The translations under genes were made by a program, and so were the position numbers. Under the pieces are notes generated by a model. That model was not told the DNA's origin, did not search any database, and saw only the letters and a program-made list of their open reading frames with translations. Below, one piece after another: positions 43,375-52,817 of a DNA stretch of 64,000 bases. Origin of the DNA: Prauserella salsuginis (GTDB taxonomy: Bacteria > Actinomycetota > Actinomycetes > Mycobacteriales > Pseudonocardiaceae); assembly GCF_024648885.1 (NCBI RefSeq), contig NZ_JANBBF010000016.1, positions 124,001 to 188,000 on the forward strand, written 5' to 3'. The stretch's first letter is position 1; the number at the start of each line of letters is the position of its first letter.

Positions 43375-44997
43375 CTATCGCGCATCTTCCCGTACGGGCA
43401 GGAACGCGCTGAACACGGTCTCCTCGGCGGAGTCGACGTCGACCCAGCCGCCCCACCGGGTGCATGCCTGGCGCACGAGTGCCAGGCCGAGTCCCCGAGG
43501 GGCGTATCCACCCGGTGTGCGGTCCTTGGTGCTCACGCCCGCGGTGAACACGTCGTCCCCGAGCGCGGGGTCGATGCCGGGCCCGGAGTCGGTGACCCGT
43601 ACTTCCAGCAGGCGGTGGTCGTCGTCGTGCAGGCGGACGAGCAGTTCGACCCAGCCGGCGCTGCCGACGGCGTCGAGCGCGTTGTCGACGAGGTTGCCGA
43701 CGACGAGCAGCGCGTCGTCTCGCAGGCGCTGCGGCAGGTCTGCGGGCACGTCACTGAGCGCAGCGAGCTCGAAGTCGACGCCCTGCTCGGCGGCCTGTGC
43801 GGATTTCGCCAGCACGAGCGCGGCGAGCGCGGTGTCGGCGACGTGCTCCGACACCCGGGTCGAGGCCTCGGTCGTCGTGGCCGAGAGCTCGGCCAGATAC
43901 TGCCTGGCCTCCGGGACGGCACCCAGGTCGAGCATTCCGCTCACCGTGTGGATCCGGTTGGCGAACTCGTGGGTCTGCGCCCGAAGTCCGCCGACCATGG
44001 TGCGCACACCGTCGAGTTCACCGCCGAGCCGGACAAGTTCGGTGTGGTCGCGCAGGGTGACGAGCCTGCCCGTGCCCTGATCGCCGATGCGCACGGCCCG
44101 GTGCTCGCACACCAGGAGGCGGTCGCCGACGGGCAGGAACAGCTCGCCGGTCGTGTCCTCCGTGCCCGCCAGCATCGCACGCAGCCGTGGGTGCAGGCCC
44201 AGGTCGGCCGGGCTGCGGCCGACACAGTCGTCGGGCAGATCGAGCATCGTGCGTGCCGAGTCGTTGGCGAGCAGCACCGCTCCGTCGGAGTCGGCCGCGA
44301 GTACGCCCTCGGAGATGGCGTAGAGGAGGGCTTCCCTGCTTTCGAGGAGCTCGGTGATCTCCCGCGGTTCGAGCCCGTGCGTCTTCGCCCGGATCCGGCG
44401 CGAGATGAGCCACGCACCGCCCGCGCCGACGACGAGCGCGAGCAGCAGCCCCGCGCCGATCGTGGGCAGTGTGCTGGTGGCCGCGAGCGACACCCGCGAG
44501 GACAGCACGCCGACCGACACGTAGCCGACGACGTCTCCCGCCCGGGATTCCACGGGCACCCGGGTGCGCAGGGTCAGCCCGGCGGGACCCCATTCGGTCC
44601 CCGTCCAGGTGTTGCCTGCGAGCACGTGTGCGGGGTCGGTGTGCGGCCGCCCGCCGATCTGGGCCGGGTCCGGATGGGAGTGGCGGATGCCGTCTGCGTC
44701 GACGATCACGACGTAGCGCACCTCCGCGGCGCGACGGATGCGCTCGGCGAGCGGCGCGATGTCGCCGCGATGCCGGGGGTCGGCGAGGTAGTCCCGCACG
44801 CTCGGCAGCTCGGCGACGGACTGGGCGAGCGTCAATGCACGTTCGGTGTACTCGTCGCGCACCTCGCGATACTGATTGACCGTCCACAGTGTACCGGCAG
44901 CGAGCAGGGCTCCGAGCAGCAGAATCGTGATCGAGAGGAACAGGTACCCCGTCAGCGACAGCCTGGGACGGCCGCACCGGATGCGGCGGGCCGTCAC
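43375..44997 (-). CDS. CitA/DcuS-type sensor histidine kinase
   Basis: 540 residues from the GTG at 44997, eight bases after GGAG; an upstream in-frame GTG at 45066 is possible. TM1 (about 17-38), extracytoplasmic sensor domain (about 40-172), TM2 (about 177-197), a cytoplasmic PAS (about 213-310), the phospho-accepting H343 in RAQTHEFANRIH, and an HATPase_c with NLVDNALDA, DSGPGID (470-476) and RGLGLALV. The HEFxN H-box is diagnostic of kinases sensing citrate or C4-dicarboxylates. It is divergent from the CitMHS transporter at 45195. Confidence 0.93.
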   Translation of the reverse strand: MTARRIRCGRPRLSLTGYLFLSITILLLGALLAAGTLWTVNQYREVRDEYTERALTLAQSVAELPSVRDYLADPRHRGDIAPLAERIRRAAEVRYVVIVDADGIRHSHPDPAQIGGRPHTDPAHVLAGNTWTGTEWGPAGLTLRTRVPVESRAGDVVGYVSVGVLSSRVSLAATSTLPTIGAGLLLALVVGAGGAWLISRRIRAKTHGLEPREITELLESREALLYAISEGVLAADSDGAVLLANDSARTMLDLPDDCVGRSPADLGLHPRLRAMLAGTEDTTGELFLPVGDRLLVCEHRAVRIGDQGTGRLVTLRDHTELVRLGGELDGVRTMVGGLRAQTHEFANRIHTVSGMLDLGAVPEARQYLAELSATTTEASTRVSEHVADTALAALVLAKSAQAAEQGVDFELAALSDVPADLPQRLRDDALLVVGNLVDNALDAVGSAGWVELLVRLHDDDHRLLEVRVTDSGPGIDPALGDDVFTAGVSTKDRTPGGYAPRGLGLALVRQACTRWGGWVDVDSAEETVFSAFLPVREDAR

Positions 44998-45194
44998 GAC
45001 GCCGGCTCCGCGACGGCCGCCGGTGATGCGGGTGAGACCAATACGACCATTACCGATCCAATGCACACAACGCTCGTGGGCGCGGCCACGCCCGGTTCAT
45101 GATGTCGCAAATCGCCGTACATCCGGGTGAAACACCCTCCCCGGAGCGTGCCGGCGGGCGAACTCGGTGACCAACGGAGGCAGGAGAAGCGCCC

Positions 45195-46616
45195 ATGCTC
45201 AGTATCGTCGGCTTCGGGGTGATCGCAGCGATATCGACGCTGCTGATCCTCGGCCGGATCGCTCCCGTCGTAGGACTGACCGTCATTCCGACGGTCGGGG
45301 CCTTCCTGGCGGGGTTCAACGCCGAGGAGATCGGCGAGTTCTTCGAATCGGGGCTCGCCTCGGTGTTGAACGTGGCCGTGATGCTGGTGTTCGCCATCCT
45401 GTTCTTCGGCATCATGAACGACGTCCGCCTGTTCAACCCGATGATCAACCTGATGGTGCGGATCAGCCGGGGGAATGTCGTCGGCGTCGCCATGGTCACG
45501 GTGATCATCGGGGTGGTCTGCCACCTCGACGGTTCCGGTGCCACGTCGTACCTGATCGCGATTCCCGCGCTGCTCCCGCTGTACAAGCGGCTCGGGATGA
45601 GCCCGTACCTGCTGATGCTGCTGCTCAGCACCAGCATGGCGATCCTGAACATGCTGCCGTGGGGCGGTCCGGTGGGCCGCGCCGCCGCGTCCACCGGCCA
45701 CGACCCGATCGAGCTGTGGCAGGGTCTGATCCCGCTGCAGATCGTGGGCATCGTCATGTTGCTCGGCATGGCCGCGCTGCTCGGACTGCGGGAGAACCGG
45801 CGGATCGCCGCGCGGGCCGTCGCGATGACGGAGCCGGAACCGGTCCTGGCGGGCGCCCGATCGACCGGCACCGGTGGCAGCTCCGCGGGTTCCGGCGACT
45901 CCGCCGTTCCGGACAAGCCGACGAGCGGCTCCGGTGACTCGTCGACCGGCGCGGACGACTCCGTGGCCGGCGACGGGCACTCCGAGGCGGTGGCGGGCAA
46001 GCCGTACCGGCCCTGGTTCAACGGACCGCTCGTCGTGACGCTGCTGGGTGTCCTGGTGGCGGACGTGCTGCCCGCGGGTCTGGTCTTCATGTTGGGCCTG
46101 AGCGCCGCGCTCGTGGTGAACTACCCGAGGGTGTCCGACCAGATGGAGCGCATCCGCGCCCACGGCGGTGGTGCCCTCGGTACCGGAGCGATCATCCTCG
46201 CCGCCGGCTGTTTCCTCGGCGTGCTGGAGGAGTCGGGCATGCTGCGGTCGCTGGCGACCGACCTGATCAACCTGCTGCCGGACTCGGTCGTGCCGCTGTT
46301 GCACCTGATCGTCGGTGTACTCGGGATGCCGCTCGAACTGGCGCTGAGCACGGACGCGCATTACTTCGCGCTGTTGCCGCTCGTGCACGACGCGGCGGCC
46401 CAACTGGGTGTCGGTTCGCTCACGGTGGTGTACGCCGTACTCATCGGCAACGTGATCGGGACGTACATCAGCCCGTTCAACGCCTCGGTGTGGCTCGGCA
46501 TCGGACTCGCCGGCGTCGACATGGGCAAGCACATCCGCTACTCGTTCCTGCCGATGTGGGCCTTCAGCATCGCGATGCTCGCGGTCGCCGTTCCGCTCGG
46601 GATCGTCGCGTTGTAG
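45195..46616 (+). CDS. CitMHS family citrate/tricarboxylate:H+ symporter
   Basis: 473 residues, about 12 helices in two halves. CitMHS hallmarks include ILFFGIMNDVRLFNPMI, VVCHLDGSGATSYLIAIPALLPLYKRL, NMLPWGGPVGRAAA and ELALSTDAHYFALLPLV. These transporters import divalent-metal-citrate complexes. The central cytoplasmic loop (about 215-275) is a Gly/Ser/Asp-rich low-complexity stretch with repeated GSGDS units. It is controlled most likely by the divergent CitA/CitB-type pair. It ends four bases from the convergent hydrolase gene. Confidence 0.93.
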   Translation: MLSIVGFGVIAAISTLLILGRIAPVVGLTVIPTVGAFLAGFNAEEIGEFFESGLASVLNVAVMLVFAILFFGIMNDVRLFNPMINLMVRISRGNVVGVAMVTVIIGVVCHLDGSGATSYLIAIPALLPLYKRLGMSPYLLMLLLSTSMAILNMLPWGGPVGRAAASTGHDPIELWQGLIPLQIVGIVMLLGMAALLGLRENRRIAARAVAMTEPEPVLAGARSTGTGGSSAGSGDSAVPDKPTSGSGDSSTGADDSVAGDGHSEAVAGKPYRPWFNGPLVVTLLGVLVADVLPAGLVFMLGLSAALVVNYPRVSDQMERIRAHGGGALGTGAIILAAGCFLGVLEESGMLRSLATDLINLLPDSVVPLLHLIVGVLGMPLELALSTDAHYFALLPLVHDAAAQLGVGSLTVVYAVLIGNVIGTYISPFNASVWLGIGLAGVDMGKHIRYSFLPMWAFSIAMLAVAVPLGIVAL

Positions 46617-46620
46617 GTCG

Positions 46621-47538
46621 TCAGGCCAGGGCTTCGACGGCATCACGGACCGCCGCACCGATGGCGAGGTCGACGTCGTGCTGGATCCTGGCGGTGCGTT
46701 CGGAGGTCGTGAGCGCGGCGACCGCGACCCGGGACGTGCCGTACTCGACGACGCCGATCTCGTGGCGCAACGTCAGGAACGAGCCGGTCTTGCCCGCGAT
46801 CCGGATGTCGTCGGCCTGGAGGTCGGCGCCGATGCGAGGGCTGGTGAGCTGCCGGGACATGGCCTCGCGCACGGTCGCGGTGGCGGCCGGCTCGGCGATG
46901 TCGCCGGTCCAGATGCGGCACAGGAGGTCGACGAGTGCGGCGGCGGATCCCACGGTCGCGCGGTGCACGTCGAGCGAGTCGATCACGTGACCGCCCCTCG
47001 GGCGGGCGCCTTCCACGGCGAGGCGGCGCCCGAGCGTGAAATCGGGTCCGGCGACCCGGGTCGCGGCCTCGTACATCAACTGCATCGGGTGGCGGACGTG
47101 GATCGCGTCCACGCCCCACTGGCGCAGCCGGGAGGTGACCTCGGGTGGTGGAACGAGCTCGAACAGCGCGTCCGCGGCGGCGTTGTCGCTGACGGTGATC
47201 ATCTGGAGCAGCAGGTCGTCGATCGCGCACGTCGCGGGATGCCGGAACGCCGACAGTCCCGTGGGGCCGTGGCTGCGTTCCGCGGGCTCGAGGGTCACCA
47301 TCGTGCCGCCGGCCAGCTCGCCCTGCGCGATCCGGTCGGCGACCACGAGGGCCAGCGGCACCTTGGCCACGGAGGCGAGCGGCCAGGGCCGGCCGGGGTC
47401 GACGCAGAGCTGGCGGCCGGTGTCGATGTTGCGGGCGACGAATCCTCCGTGGACACGGAGGTCGCGCCAGCGGTTGCAGATGTGGTCGGCCAGTTGGAGG
47501 AGCTCGGCCGAATCGCCCGACATCGGCGGTGTGGTCAC
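46621..47538 (-). CDS. Beta-lactamase-fold serine hydrolase, cytosolic
   Basis: 305 residues. Class A/DD-peptidase fold motifs: S56-x-x-K59 (ASVAKVPL), SDN at 117-119 (VSDNAAADA) and K250-T-G (AGKTGSF). There is no signal peptide, and the omega-loop deacylating glutamate (ExxLN/EPE motif) is not seen, so ordinary beta-lactam hydrolysis is unlikely. The start overlaps the stop of the LysR gene (ATGA). Possibly an esterase, amidase or ligand-binding relative acting with the LysR/beta-lactamase locus. Confidence 0.85.
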   Translation of the reverse strand: MTTPPMSGDSAELLQLADHICNRWRDLRVHGGFVARNIDTGRQLCVDPGRPWPLASVAKVPLALVVADRIAQGELAGGTMVTLEPAERSHGPTGLSAFRHPATCAIDDLLLQMITVSDNAAADALFELVPPPEVTSRLRQWGVDAIHVRHPMQLMYEAATRVAGPDFTLGRRLAVEGARPRGGHVIDSLDVHRATVGSAAALVDLLCRIWTGDIAEPAATATVREAMSRQLTSPRIGADLQADDIRIAGKTGSFLTLRHEIGVVEYGTSRVAVAALTTSERTARIQHDVDLAIGAAVRDAVEALA

Positions 47539-48551
47539 GTCCGCTCCTTCGATCGCAGTGGCGCGCGGCCGGGTGCCACAGCGCCGGGTGAGCCGGAGTC
47601 GGGCGCCCCGGAATTGGGTGAGCCGGAATTGGGTGAGCCGGAGTCAGGTGAGTCGGAGTCGGGTGAGTCGGAAGGACTCGGCACCGGGGTGTCCGGTTCG
47701 GCGGAGACGGCGGCGCCGAGCAGGTCCAGAGCGTGCGTCCGCAGTGGACCACGGGCGAGCGCGGCCGGCAGGGGATCGCGTTCGGCGAGCCGGTATCCCC
47801 GCAGCATCGGGGGATCGGCCAACGGTGCCCACGACAGACCGTGCCGACGAGCCTCGGCCGCGGTGCAGAACAGGTGCGCCCGGCCGGCCAGCGCCTCGGC
47901 GAACGCGATGTGGGGTGGCTTCGCCCGCAGCAGCGCGGGCGACAGGCCGGCGGCGTCGGCCGCGGCGTGGAGCCGTTCGCCCTGCGGGGGCTCCAGATCG
48001 TGCGGCAGTACGAGGACGGGACGTGCGGCGGCCCCGCGCCGAGGCCGCAGCCCGCTCAACCGGACGGGACGGTCGCTCCCGCCGGGTGCGGACGCGGCAC
48101 CGAGCCGCACCGTCCACCGTGCCGACGCGGGCTCGCAGCGGACGATCGTCCAGGAGCTGTCGGCGGGTGGCTCACCTCCGTTGTCGCATGTGAGGTCGAC
48201 GGCCAGCTGCGCGTCGTCGAGCAGCCGCAGCAGCCGGGCGAGCGCGGCGGGATCCGACTCGGAGGGAGCAGCCAGCGTGACGATCGCCGGGTCGGCGTCG
48301 CGGATGGTGCGCACGAGATGATCGGCCTGCTCGACGAGATGGCGGGCACGTGGCAGCAGCGCCACGCCGTCCGGTGTCAACGCGATCTGCCTGCGTGATC
48401 GGTCGACGAGTTCGACGCCCAGTTCGCGCTCCAACGTGCGAAGGCGACGGCTCAGCAGCGGCTGGTCCAGACCGAGTCGCAGCGCTGCCTCCGACACGCT
48501 GAGTTCCTCGGCGACGGCGACGAAACCGCGCAGATGCAGCACCAGATCCAC
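47535..48551 (-). CDS. LysR family regulator with repetitive C-terminal tail
   Basis: 338 residues from the GTG at 48551. N-terminal HTH: GFVAVAEELSVSEAALRLGL and LSRRLRTLERELGVELVDR. The effector domain runs to about residue 285. The last 45 residues are a Ser/Pro/Asp tail with repeated DSGSP/NSGSP units, encoded by six 15-bp repeats. It is divergent from the twin-arginine beta-lactamase gene and coupled to the cytosolic hydrolase gene. This arrangement recalls AmpR/BlaA systems in which a LysR controls a divergent beta-lactamase. Confidence 0.9.
   Translation of the reverse strand: MDLVLHLRGFVAVAEELSVSEAALRLGLDQPLLSRRLRTLERELGVELVDRSRRQIALTPDGVALLPRARHLVEQADHLVRTIRDADPAIVTLAAPSESDPAALARLLRLLDDAQLAVDLTCDNGGEPPADSSWTIVRCEPASARWTVRLGAASAPGGSDRPVRLSGLRPRRGAAARPVLVLPHDLEPPQGERLHAAADAAGLSPALLRAKPPHIAFAEALAGRAHLFCTAAEARRHGLSWAPLADPPMLRGYRLAERDPLPAALARGPLRTHALDLLGAAVSAEPDTPVPSPSDSPDSDSPDSGSPNSGSPNSGAPDSGSPGAVAPGRAPLRSKERT
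47586..47675. repeat. Six 15-bp tandem repeats in the lysR 3' end
   Basis: Units of GGGTGAGCCGGAGTC and variants (GGGCGCCCCGGAATT, GGGTGAGCCGGAATT, AGGTGAGTCGGAGTC). Read on the reverse strand they encode the DSGSP/NSGSP tail of the regulator. Confidence 0.9.
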
Positions 48552-48683
48552 AGTGCACAGTATCGCGTACGGGCGGAGTCGTGTCGTATGTCGCGCCGAC
48601 ATGGGCTCATGCGTGTGCGTCCTTGGACGGGCGGGCCGTCTCGGTGCCATCGTTCGCTCCGAACGAACAGGGAGGAGATGCGG

Positions 48684-49604
48684 GTGGACAGCAGGGAAGG
48701 GCTGAGCAGGCGCGCCGTGCTCGCGGGAGCGGCGGCCGGAGCGGTGACGGTCGGCCTGCCGGCCGCGGCGGCGGCCGGCAGCGCGCCGCAGCGGAGTGCG
48801 GGTGGCGAGGGACGCGTGGACGAGGAGTTCACCGAGCTGGAACGCACGTACCGGCGGCGCCTCGGCGTCGTCGCGATCAATGTGCGCACGGGTGCGACGC
48901 TGGAACATCGGCCCGACGAGAGGTTTCCGATCTGCTCGGTGTTCAAGGTGCTGCTGGCCGCGCGGATCCTGCGCGACTTCCCGTCGAGCGTGCGGGACCG
49001 AAGGCTCACCTGGACCGCCGACGACCTGGTGATCAACTCGCCGGTCACCGAGGTCACCATCCGAAATGGTCTGACGGTCTCGCAGCTCGTCGAGGCGGCG
49101 GTGACGGTCAGCGACAACACGGCCACGAACCTCCTCATGCGCGAGTTCGGCGGCCCCGCCGGCGTCACCGGGTTCGCGCGGTCGGTCGGCGACCCGGTCA
49201 CCCGGATCGACCGGTGGGAACCGGAGATGAGCACCGGTGCGCCCGGCGACGAGCGGGACACCACCTCGCCGCGGGCGATCGCGCGGACGTTCGGAACACT
49301 CGTGCTGGGCAGCGCGCTGCCCAGGGCGGACCGGCGGCTGCTGACCACGTGGATGCTGGCGAACCGGACCGCCGGTCCGGTGTTCGGTTCCGGCGTGCCG
49401 GCGGGCTGGAAACTGGCGGACAAGACCGGATCGGGCTGGTACGGCGTGCGCAACGACGTCGGCATCACGTGGACACCCGACGGCGTCCCGCTGGTCGTCG
49501 CGGCGTTCACCCGGGGCACGCACTACGAGGACGACACCCTCAGCGAACCGATCGCCGCCGTCGCCGAGTCCGCGTGCCGGCGCCTCACCGGTGGGGACGT
49601 CTAG
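48684..49604 (+). CDS. bla: Class A beta-lactamase, Tat-exported
   Basis: 306 residues from the GTG at 48684, eight bases after GGAGG; the ATG at 48678 is too close to the ribosome site. Twin-arginine signal SRRAVLAGAAAGAV (8-21) with cleavage near AAAAAG. Catalytic set complete: S85-x-x-K88 (CSVFKVLL), SDN 143-145, omega-loop E179 in DRWEPEM, and KTG 247-249 (ADKTGSGWYG). Should hydrolyse penicillins or cephalosporins outside the membrane. Expression is probably controlled by the divergent LysR regulator. Tat export of class A enzymes is common in actinobacteria. Confidence 0.95.
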   Translation: MDSREGLSRRAVLAGAAAGAVTVGLPAAAAAGSAPQRSAGGEGRVDEEFTELERTYRRRLGVVAINVRTGATLEHRPDERFPICSVFKVLLAARILRDFPSSVRDRRLTWTADDLVINSPVTEVTIRNGLTVSQLVEAAVTVSDNTATNLLMREFGGPAGVTGFARSVGDPVTRIDRWEPEMSTGAPGDERDTTSPRAIARTFGTLVLGSALPRADRRLLTTWMLANRTAGPVFGSGVPAGWKLADKTGSGWYGVRNDVGITWTPDGVPLVVAAFTRGTHYEDDTLSEPIAAVAESACRRLTGGDV

Positions 49605-49617
49605 CGACCGTGGCGTG

Positions 49618-49662
49618 CCGCGGGGCGGGTCTCCGGAACGGTCCCGCAGAACCGCCCCGCGG
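49618..49662. terminator. Bidirectional hairpin between bla and the molybdenum hydroxylase operon
   Basis: Perfect 11-bp inverted repeat CCGCGGGGCGG (49618-49628) / CCGCCCCGCGG (49652-49662), 23-base loop, in the 70-base gap between convergent genes. No T-tract. Confidence 0.6.
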
Positions 49663-49674
49663 CGGGCGGACGTC

Positions 49675-51858
49675 TCAAACGTCGAGCAGATCCTCCAGCC
49701 GGATGGGGATTCGTCGCACGCGGACCCCGGTGGCGTTGTGGACGGCGTTGGCCACGGCCGCCGCCATCCCGACGAGGCCGATCTCGCCGAGCCCACGGGC
49801 GCCGAGATCGCTGAGCAAGGTGTCGGGATGCTCGACGAACCGCACGTCCACGTCGGGGATGTCGGCGTTGACGGGAAGGAGGTAGTCGGCGAGGTCGCGA
49901 GTGGCGACCCTGCCGTCGGCGTCGAACTCGATGCCCTCGTGGAGCGCTGCGGACACACCCCAGATCATCCCGCCCATGAGCTGGCTCCGCGCCGCCTGCG
50001 GGTTGATGATCCGGCCCGCGTCGAACACGCCCAGCAGCCGCGACACGCGGATCTCCCTGGTCAACCGGTGCACTCGCACCTCGCAGAACTGGGCTCCCCA
50101 CGAGCCGAACGAGTGTTTCGTCGTCTCCTCCCCGGGGGCGGTGGTGCCGGTGGTGCCCAGTGTGTCGCGACCGGTCGACCGCAGCACCTCGCCGAACGTC
50201 ATCGGTGCGCGGTCCGCGCCGTCGAGGGCGTACACCCTGCCGTGGGCGTAGCCGACCTCGCGATCACGGAACGGGCCGTCGGGTGACGCGGCGAGCGTGA
50301 GCAGCTGCTCGATCACCGTGCTCGCGGCCACCATCGTCGCCGAACCCGCGCTCGCGGTCGCCGTGGAACCGCCGGACAGGCCGCCCGGCGGAAGTCGTGA
50401 GTCGCCGAGCAGCGGGGTGACGCGGTCCCGATCGACGTCGAGCGACTCGGCAGCCACGATCCCCAGCACGCCCAGCAGGCCGGTACCGGGGTCGGCCCCG
50501 GAGGCCGCGACCGTGGCGGTGTCGTCGGCATGCAGTGTCACACCGACCGTTGCCGGGAATCGCAGACCCGGGAACATCGCCGTCGCGGTTCCCATACCGA
50601 CCAGCCAGTCGCCGTCGACCCGGCCGCCGGGTGATCGCTGGGCCCAGCCGAACCGGGCCGCCCCGATCTCGAAGCACTCGTCGAGGTGTTTGCCGGACCA
50701 CTGCAGGTCCTTGCCGGGAGGGGCGGCCGAATTGTTGCGCGTGCGCAGCGCGATCGGATCCATCCCGAGCGACGCTGCCAATTCGTCGATCGCGCTCTCG
50801 AGGGCGAACGATCCCGGACCTTCACCCGGCGCGCGCATGAAGGTCGCGGGCGGGATGTTGAGCGGCACCGCCTTCTGACTGATCTCGAGGTTCTCGGTGC
50901 GGTACCACTCACGCGACGTGCCGTGCGAGGTCGGTTCGACGAAGCCGAGGTCCGGCGTGGTCGACGACCACGAGTCGTGCCGCACGGCGACCAGCGCGCC
51001 GTTCCCGCGTGCGCCGAGGGTGATGCGCTGCACGGTCGCGGGCCGGTTGGCGGTGGCGGTGAAGACCTGCTCGCGGGTGAGCGCCGCTCTGACCGGCCTG
51101 CCGAGCTCCCGTGCCGCGGCAGCGGCGAGCACGGCAGGCATCGACGTGGCCTTTCCGCCGAACGCGCCGCCCACGACGGGATTGACGACCCGCACCGCAT
51201 CGGCGGGCAGTCCGAGGCCACCGGCGAGGTCGGAGGCCACGAGGTGGGAGGCCTGGTTTCCGGTGTACACGGTCAGCTCGCCGCCCGCCCACACCGCTAC
51301 GGCGGAGTGAGGTTCCATCGCCGCGTGGTTCTGCGCTGCGGTCTCGTACGTCGCGTCGATCGTCACATCGCTCGCCTCGAGCGCGTCCTCGATCGAGGCG
51401 ACCCCGTCGGCCAGTACGGAGAGCGAGGGCGGGGCCTCACTCGCGGCGGGCTGCGCGTCGACGGCCGACGCGAGTCCGTCGGCGAACGAGGTGGCCGCCG
51501 GCCGCTCGTCGTAGGTGACCTCGACGAGCCCCGCGGCGTCCCGCGCCTGCTCGAAGGTCTCCGCGACGACGAAACCGATCGGCTGGCCGTGGAACGTCAC
51601 GTTCGTGTCCTGCAGCGGAAGCCACATCGGACCGAGTAACGGCGAGTTGACCGGATGTAACGTGAGAGGCTCGAACGGCGTGTACACGCCGAGCACGCCC
51701 GGTGCCGAGCGGACAGCGCCGACGTCCATCGACGCCACCTCGCCATGGGCGACCGTACTGAGCAGCAGAAAGCCGTGGGCGGCACCGTCGATGACGTTGT
51801 CGAGCGCGTACGTGGCGCTCCCGGTGACCTTGAGCGGGGCGTCCGGCCTGGCGATCAT
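49675..51858 (-). CDS. Xanthine dehydrogenase-family molybdopterin-binding subunit
   Basis: 727 residues from the ATG at 51858, which overlaps the FAD-subunit stop (ATGA). N-terminal hammerhead domain (KVTGSATYALDNVIDGAAHG) and a molybdopterin domain with VVNPVVGGAFGGKATSM, TFMRAPGEGPGSFALE and the C-terminal GARGLGEIGLVGMAAA, whose Glu is the catalytic base. The subunit order and features resemble PaoC (YagR), the periplasmic aldehyde oxidoreductase of E. coli. Here no signal peptide is seen on any subunit. Substrate likely an aromatic aldehyde or N-heterocycle. No MocA/PaoD-like maturation gene is in the window. Confidence 0.92.
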   Translation of the reverse strand: MIARPDAPLKVTGSATYALDNVIDGAAHGFLLLSTVAHGEVASMDVGAVRSAPGVLGVYTPFEPLTLHPVNSPLLGPMWLPLQDTNVTFHGQPIGFVVAETFEQARDAAGLVEVTYDERPAATSFADGLASAVDAQPAASEAPPSLSVLADGVASIEDALEASDVTIDATYETAAQNHAAMEPHSAVAVWAGGELTVYTGNQASHLVASDLAGGLGLPADAVRVVNPVVGGAFGGKATSMPAVLAAAAARELGRPVRAALTREQVFTATANRPATVQRITLGARGNGALVAVRHDSWSSTTPDLGFVEPTSHGTSREWYRTENLEISQKAVPLNIPPATFMRAPGEGPGSFALESAIDELAASLGMDPIALRTRNNSAAPPGKDLQWSGKHLDECFEIGAARFGWAQRSPGGRVDGDWLVGMGTATAMFPGLRFPATVGVTLHADDTATVAASGADPGTGLLGVLGIVAAESLDVDRDRVTPLLGDSRLPPGGLSGGSTATASAGSATMVAASTVIEQLLTLAASPDGPFRDREVGYAHGRVYALDGADRAPMTFGEVLRSTGRDTLGTTGTTAPGEETTKHSFGSWGAQFCEVRVHRLTREIRVSRLLGVFDAGRIINPQAARSQLMGGMIWGVSAALHEGIEFDADGRVATRDLADYLLPVNADIPDVDVRFVEHPDTLLSDLGARGLGEIGLVGMAAAVANAVHNATGVRVRRIPIRLEDLLDV

Positions 51859-52817
51859 CGCTCGCCTCCTCCGGTCAGGTCGAGCAGGGCGCGGACGAGG
51901 GTCCGTTTCAGCAGCGGCACCTTGAATCCGTTGTGTGCCAGCGGTTCCGCGCCGTGGGCGGCGATCTCGGCTGCCGCCGCGAACGACGATTCGGTGGCCG
52001 GTTCGCCGCGTAGCGCGGCCTCGACCCCGGGAAGGCGCCACGGGATCGTGCCGACCCCGCCCGCGGCGATTCGCGCCTCCGCGACGACGCCGCCGGTGAC
52101 CTCGAGCGTCGCCGCGACCGAACACAGTGCGAACTCGTAGGAACGGCGGTCGCGGATCTTGACGTAGGTCGAGTTGGCCGCGTGCTCGGGATGCGGGACG
52201 AGGACGTCCGTGATCAGCTCGCCGGACCGCAGATCGTTCTCGATGTCCGGGGTGTCGCCCGGGGTGCGGTAGAAATCGGTCAGCGGGAGGGCGCGTGTAC
52301 CGTCCGGGCCGGTGATCCGGAGCTCGGCGTCCAGCGCGACGAGGGCGACGGCCAGATCGCTGGCGTGCGTGGCGGCGCAGTGCCGGCTCGCGCCGAGGAC
52401 GGCGTGCATGCGGTTGGTTCCGCCGATCGCACCGCATCCGCTGCCGGGACTGCGTTTGTTGCACGGCATCGTGGTGTCGCGGAAATAGCCGCACCGGGTG
52501 CGCTGCATCAAATTTCCGCCGATGGTGGCCATGTTGCGCAGCTGTTGTGACGCGCTGAGCGTCAGGGCGCGGGTGATGGCCGGCGGCACGCCGGGGTGCG
52601 CGGCGACGTCACTCATGCGTTCGAGGGCTCCGATGCGCAAGCCGTCCTCGGTGCTGATCCCGCGGAGCGGGAGGGCCGTGATGTCGGCGACGCGCGGCGG
52701 TGTGACGACGTCGAGTTTCATGAGGTCGACGAGGGTCGTGCCACCGGCCAGAAAGGTGTGTCCGCTCGCGACGGCCTCGTCGACGGTCGCCGGCACGGTG
52801 AGCTCAAACGGTCGCAT
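51855..52817 (-). CDS. FAD-binding subunit with extra iron-sulfur cluster motif (PaoB-like)
   Basis: 320 residues. CO-dehydrogenase-type FAD domain: FLAGGTTLVDLMKLDV near 23-38 and NMATIGGNLMQRTRC near 95-109. Cysteines C109, C119, C128 and C147 lie in TRCGYFRDTTMPCNKRSPGS and ASRHCAAT; this insertion corresponds to the [4Fe-4S] site described for PaoB but absent from ordinary XDH FAD subunits. It overlaps both neighbours (14 bases with the 2Fe-2S gene, ATGA with the large subunit). Confidence 0.92.
   Translation of the reverse strand: MRPFELTVPATVDEAVASGHTFLAGGTTLVDLMKLDVVTPPRVADITALPLRGISTEDGLRIGALERMSDVAAHPGVPPAITRALTLSASQQLRNMATIGGNLMQRTRCGYFRDTTMPCNKRSPGSGCGAIGGTNRMHAVLGASRHCAATHASDLAVALVALDAELRITGPDGTRALPLTDFYRTPGDTPDIENDLRSGELITDVLVPHPEHAANSTYVKIRDRRSYEFALCSVAATLEVTGGVVAEARIAAGGVGTIPWRLPGVEAALRGEPATESSFAAAAEIAAHGAEPLAHNGFKVPLLKRTLVRALLDLTGGGER

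Noticed and set aside
46621-47538. Second true beta-lactamase
   Set aside because: SxxK, SDN and KTG are present, but there is no signal peptide and no omega-loop Glu. Called a beta-lactamase-fold hydrolase instead.
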